Shown piece after piece: positions 6,841 to 8,769 of a DNA stretch of 8,769 nucleotides; position 1 is the first letter of the stretch; the number at the start of each line of letters is the position of its first letter. Where the stretch lies: the NCBI GenBank assembly GCA_031274045.1, contig JAISQS010000505.1:1-8769 (forward strand), given 5' to 3'. A model generated the notes under the pieces. It worked only from the letters and a program-made list of their open reading frames with translations, ran no database searches and was not told the DNA's origin. The stretch is from Planctomycetaceae bacterium (GTDB lineage Bacteria; Planctomycetota; Planctomycetia; Pirellulales; Thermoguttaceae). The position numbers and the translations under genes were made by a program.

Positions 6841-7134
6841 ATGCAATTTGACGGCAAATTATCGCAGACGTTATTCAATTTACGTCTGTTATTTTTACGC
6901 TTCGTTGTCAATGAAATTCGTTGTGTGTTGCGTATGGTCAAGATTGGTTTTAGTATATTCTTGCTGTTTATGATTTTACGGGTTTTGAGCTGTATGTACT
7001 TTAGATTTCGTTTTCGTTTTATATTTGCCGATTTGGTATTTTTGCGAACAACGAAATTTGATGTATGTTGCGTGTGTTTGCAAAAAACACTAACAAACAA
7101 CAACAAAATTTTTATTGAGAGGAATAAAAGATGA
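6841..7134 (+). CDS. Doubtful small membrane protein ORF preceding the DHH gene
   Basis: A 97-residue reading frame from ATG 6841, with GGAG at 6829-6832 placed 8 nt before it, ending in a TGA that overlaps the DHH gene start (ATGA, 7131-7134), an arrangement typical of translational coupling. It has a hydrophobic helix (about residues 35-50, GFSIFLLFMILRVL) and is rich in Phe, Arg, Leu and Cys. The frame is open further upstream, to a possible TTG start at 6631. Against it: the plus strand here is very T-rich, the opposite strand is also open over most of the stretch, runs such as CGTTTTCGTTTT look compositional, and no family is recognised. More likely non-coding leader than gene. Confidence 0.2.
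   Translation: MQFDGKLSQTLFNLRLLFLRFVVNEIRCVLRMVKIGFSIFLLFMILRVLSCMYFRFRFRFIFADLVFLRTTKFDVCCVCLQKTLTNNNKIFIERNKR
7118..7123 (+). promoter_or_regulatory. Shine-Dalgarno of the DHH gene
   Basis: AGAGGA, with AGAGG ending 8 nt before ATG 7131, is a good ribosome binding site and fixes this start. It contrasts with the three minus-strand genes, where no comparable purine motif precedes the start. Confidence 0.65.
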
Positions 7135-8039
7135 GATTAGTTACGCGTTCGGATTTTGACGGGTTGGCGTGTGGTATGCTTTTGAAGGAGGAGAAGTTGA
7201 TAGACGATGTCAAGTTTGTCCATCCGAAAGATTTACAAGACGGTTTGTTTATTGCGACTGCCAATGATATTTTATGCAATGTCCCTTATATACATGGTTG
7301 CGGAATGTGGTTTGACCATCATTCTAGTGAGGAGGAGCGTGTTGGTTGGACGCATTCTGTTAGGGGTTTGAGCAAAAAAGCACCTTCTTGTGCGGGCATT
7401 GTTTACGAACATCTCGGCGGAGCAAAACGCTTCCCCCAATTCAAACAACTTATTGAAGCTGTTGATAAAGTAGATTCGGGACAGCTAACAATCGAAGATA
7501 TACAAAATCCTAGTGGTTGGGTTTTGATTGGTTTTCTTTCCGATCCGCGAACGGGTCTCGGACGGTTCAGGCAATTCCGCATCTCAAATTATGACCTCAT
7601 GCTTGAGTTCATCAATCATTTGAGAAATTCCAAGTTGGAGGACATTCTTGCACATCCTGATGTCAAAGAGCGTATTGATTTGTATTGGGAGCAGACGGAG
7701 TTATTTGTTGACATGGTTAAAAAACATTCTCGCACGGTTAAAAATGTGCTTGTTACTGATTTGCGTGATGTTGATCCGATTTACACGAGTAACCGTTTCA
7801 CAGTCTATTCGCTTTTTCCCGAACAAAACGTATCGCTATGGATAACGGACGGACGAGCAAAACAGAATGTTGCAATCGCTTGCGGATACAGCGTTTTGAA
7901 TAGGACATGTATTGCTGATGTTGGACACCTGATGTTGCAATACGGCGGCGGCGGACATCACCAAGTAGGAACTTGCCAAGTACCATACAACGACGCAAAC
8001 CGAATCATAGACGAAATCGTAAACGCATTGCAACAATAA
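7131..8039 (+). CDS. DHH/DHHA1 phosphoesterase (exopolyphosphatase/nanoRNase-like)
   Basis: 302 residues, the usual length for this soluble family. The N-terminal DHH domain shows the first metal motif SDFDG (residues 7-11), the signature WFDHHSSEEE (60-69) with DHH at 62-64, and a later acidic motif EAVDKVDS (109-116). The C-terminal DHHA1 domain ends in the substrate-binding loop YGGGGHHQVGTC (271-282). DHH enzymes use two metal ions, commonly Mn2+, to hydrolyse phosphodiester or phosphoanhydride bonds. Close relatives are usually labelled exopolyphosphatase, but NrnA-type oligoribonuclease or cyclic-dinucleotide-derived pApA hydrolysis is equally possible; the sequence does not decide the substrate. 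All visible catalytic motifs are intact. It reads away from the TPR-GT gene and is followed after 50 bp by the Rpn-type gene on the same strand, so the two may be cotranscribed. No signal peptide, so cytoplasmic. Confidence 0.9.
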   Translation: MRLVTRSDFDGLACGMLLKEEKLIDDVKFVHPKDLQDGLFIATANDILCNVPYIHGCGMWFDHHSSEEERVGWTHSVRGLSKKAPSCAGIVYEHLGGAKRFPQFKQLIEAVDKVDSGQLTIEDIQNPSGWVLIGFLSDPRTGLGRFRQFRISNYDLMLEFINHLRNSKLEDILAHPDVKERIDLYWEQTELFVDMVKKHSRTVKNVLVTDLRDVDPIYTSNRFTVYSLFPEQNVSLWITDGRAKQNVAIACGYSVLNRTCIADVGHLMLQYGGGGHHQVGTCQVPYNDANRIIDEIVNALQQ

Positions 8040-8089
8040 AATTTGCAACTGCCTTTAACTGAACCTGAAATTTTGACGGTGTAACAGAT

Positions 8090-8769
8090 ATGAGTAAAAA
8101 GATATTTTCGGAGGTTGTTGAACCGATAGGCAGAAAGCCGCTTCAGCATTCGATGTTTTTTGAATTGACGTTTGAGGTGCTGGTGTTTGCACAAGCTTTT
8201 TTGCGTAGTGTATTACCTCCAGAGCTTGTTTCTTATCTTGATGTTGACAATATGTCTATTGAGTCTAAGAATCTTTTTGACGTGATGTTCAAAGAGACGC
8301 GGGCGGATGTTGTTTATCGTGTTCCTATTCGTGATTCGCAAGCGTGTATTGATTTTTTTGTGGTTTTGGAGCATAAAAGTTTCGATGATTTTTGGACGAT
8401 ATTTCAATCGTTCTGTTATTCCGTTCGGATTTGCGAGCGTACGTTCAAGCAGGCGAAAGATGCTGGACTTGTCGACAAATCCTATCGGTTGCCTCCGGTG
8501 ATTATAATTATTATTCATCATGGCGAAACGCCGTTTACGGCTAGTACGGAGTTGAGGAAGTTATTTTATGATTTGCCGATGATTGATGAATTTGTTCCTA
8601 ACATGAAGGCAATTCTTTTTGATTTGAGCAAATTAGATGAATCAGCTATTCCAAGTGACCCGAATGTTCCCGAGTTGAAAGCCGTCCTAAAAATTATGAA
8701 AGAGATATTCAGTCGAGAGATTGGTATTAAAGCAGAGGAGGTTTTTGAAGCGTTGAGACCGTATTCGGA
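8090..8769 (+). CDS. Rpn/YhgA-family PD-(D/E)XK nuclease or transposase-like protein (runs off right edge)
   Basis: 226 codons are open from ATG 8090 to the window edge with no stop. The protein matches the recombination-promoting nuclease / putative transposase family (Transposase_31, YhgA-like): an N-terminal LQHSMFFELTFEVLVFAQAF segment in place of the usual HD-FFK start, then LPPELVSYLD (42-51), ETRADVVYRV (69-78), FFVVLEHKSFDD (89-100) and LPPVIIIIIHHGE (134-146). D73 and the E94-H-K96 strand are the likely PD-(D/E)XK catalytic residues, and all are present. In E. coli, Rpn proteins are known to cleave DNA and to promote RecA-independent recombination. Members are often multicopy and spread horizontally, though no terminal inverted repeats are visible here. 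Only a weak GGTG precedes the ATG. Possibly cotranscribed with the DHH gene. The C-terminal end is unseen, so later truncation cannot be excluded. Confidence 0.8.
   Translation, partial: MSKKIFSEVVEPIGRKPLQHSMFFELTFEVLVFAQAFLRSVLPPELVSYLDVDNMSIESKNLFDVMFKETRADVVYRVPIRDSQACIDFFVVLEHKSFDDFWTIFQSFCYSVRICERTFKQAKDAGLVDKSYRLPPVIIIIIHHGETPFTASTELRKLFYDLPMIDEFVPNMKAILFDLSKLDESAIPSDPNVPELKAVLKIMKEIFSREIGIKAEEVFEALRPYS

Larger units (their letters stand above)
6056..7130. other. Long divergent intergenic region
   Basis: About 1.07 kb separates the outward-facing TPR-GT and DHH genes. From left to right: an AT-rich stretch (6056-6300) that must hold any promoter of the minus-strand group, though I see no convincing -35/-10 pair; an octamer tandem repeat (6341-6428); a GC-rich block with two palindromes (about 6487-6590); and a strongly T-rich plus strand (about 6660-7080) that is open on both strands, probably because of its composition. 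Only the small ORF before the DHH gene has any coding support. No tRNA or known riboswitch was recognised. Confidence 0.6.

Noticed and set aside
6627..7106. Minus-strand reading frame of about 160 codons opposite the T-rich stretch
   Set aside because: The product is a Lys/Asn/Arg/Thr-rich sequence that mirrors the A-rich composition of this strand, with no fold or motif.
8090..8769. Complete insertion sequence around the Rpn-type gene
   Set aside because: No terminal inverted repeats or target-site duplication are visible on the left side and the right end lies outside the window.

Overview
The window looks like bacterial chromosome of moderate-to-low GC (roughly 40-45% by eye). It most resembles a low-GC Planctomycetota-type genome. 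This rests on an aminofutalosine synthase (futalosine menaquinone route), a zinc-ribbon/transmembrane/WD40 protein of a style common in that phylum, a very large TPR-glycosyltransferase-like protein, and several starts without a Shine-Dalgarno. The assignment is an inference at about 50% confidence. No tRNA, rRNA, CRISPR array, prophage module or complete insertion sequence was seen.

Layout. The left two thirds is on the minus strand, in transcription order: a TPR plus GT-B-like protein (6055 to 3698), a 94-bp gap, a zinc-ribbon/TM/eight-blade WD40 protein (3603 to 562), a 148-bp gap holding a long hairpin repeat, and the first 137 codons of mqnE (413 to the left edge). The right part is on the plus strand: a DHH/DHHA1 phosphoesterase (7131-8039), a 50-bp gap, and a Rpn/YhgA-type PD-(D/E)XK nuclease or transposase-like gene that runs off the right edge (8090 onward). 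Between the two groups lies a divergent region of about 1.1 kb. It holds an 8-bp tandem repeat, two GC-rich palindromes, and a T-rich stretch with one doubtful small membrane-protein ORF just before the DHH gene.

The genes do not form an obvious single pathway. The most distinctive signal is repetition. Both giant minus-strand genes carry in-frame short tandem repeats (15-, 12- and 9-bp periods) encoding Asn/Gln/His/Asp/Lys/Glu-rich linkers, inserted into loops of otherwise conserved TPR, GT and WD40 folds. The nearby non-coding repeat has an 8-bp period that would not keep frame. This suggests a slippage-prone genome in which only frame-preserving expansions survive in genes. I found no convincing new multi-gene system; the linker expansions, the hairpin element and the divergent mqnE motif are the items most worth checking.
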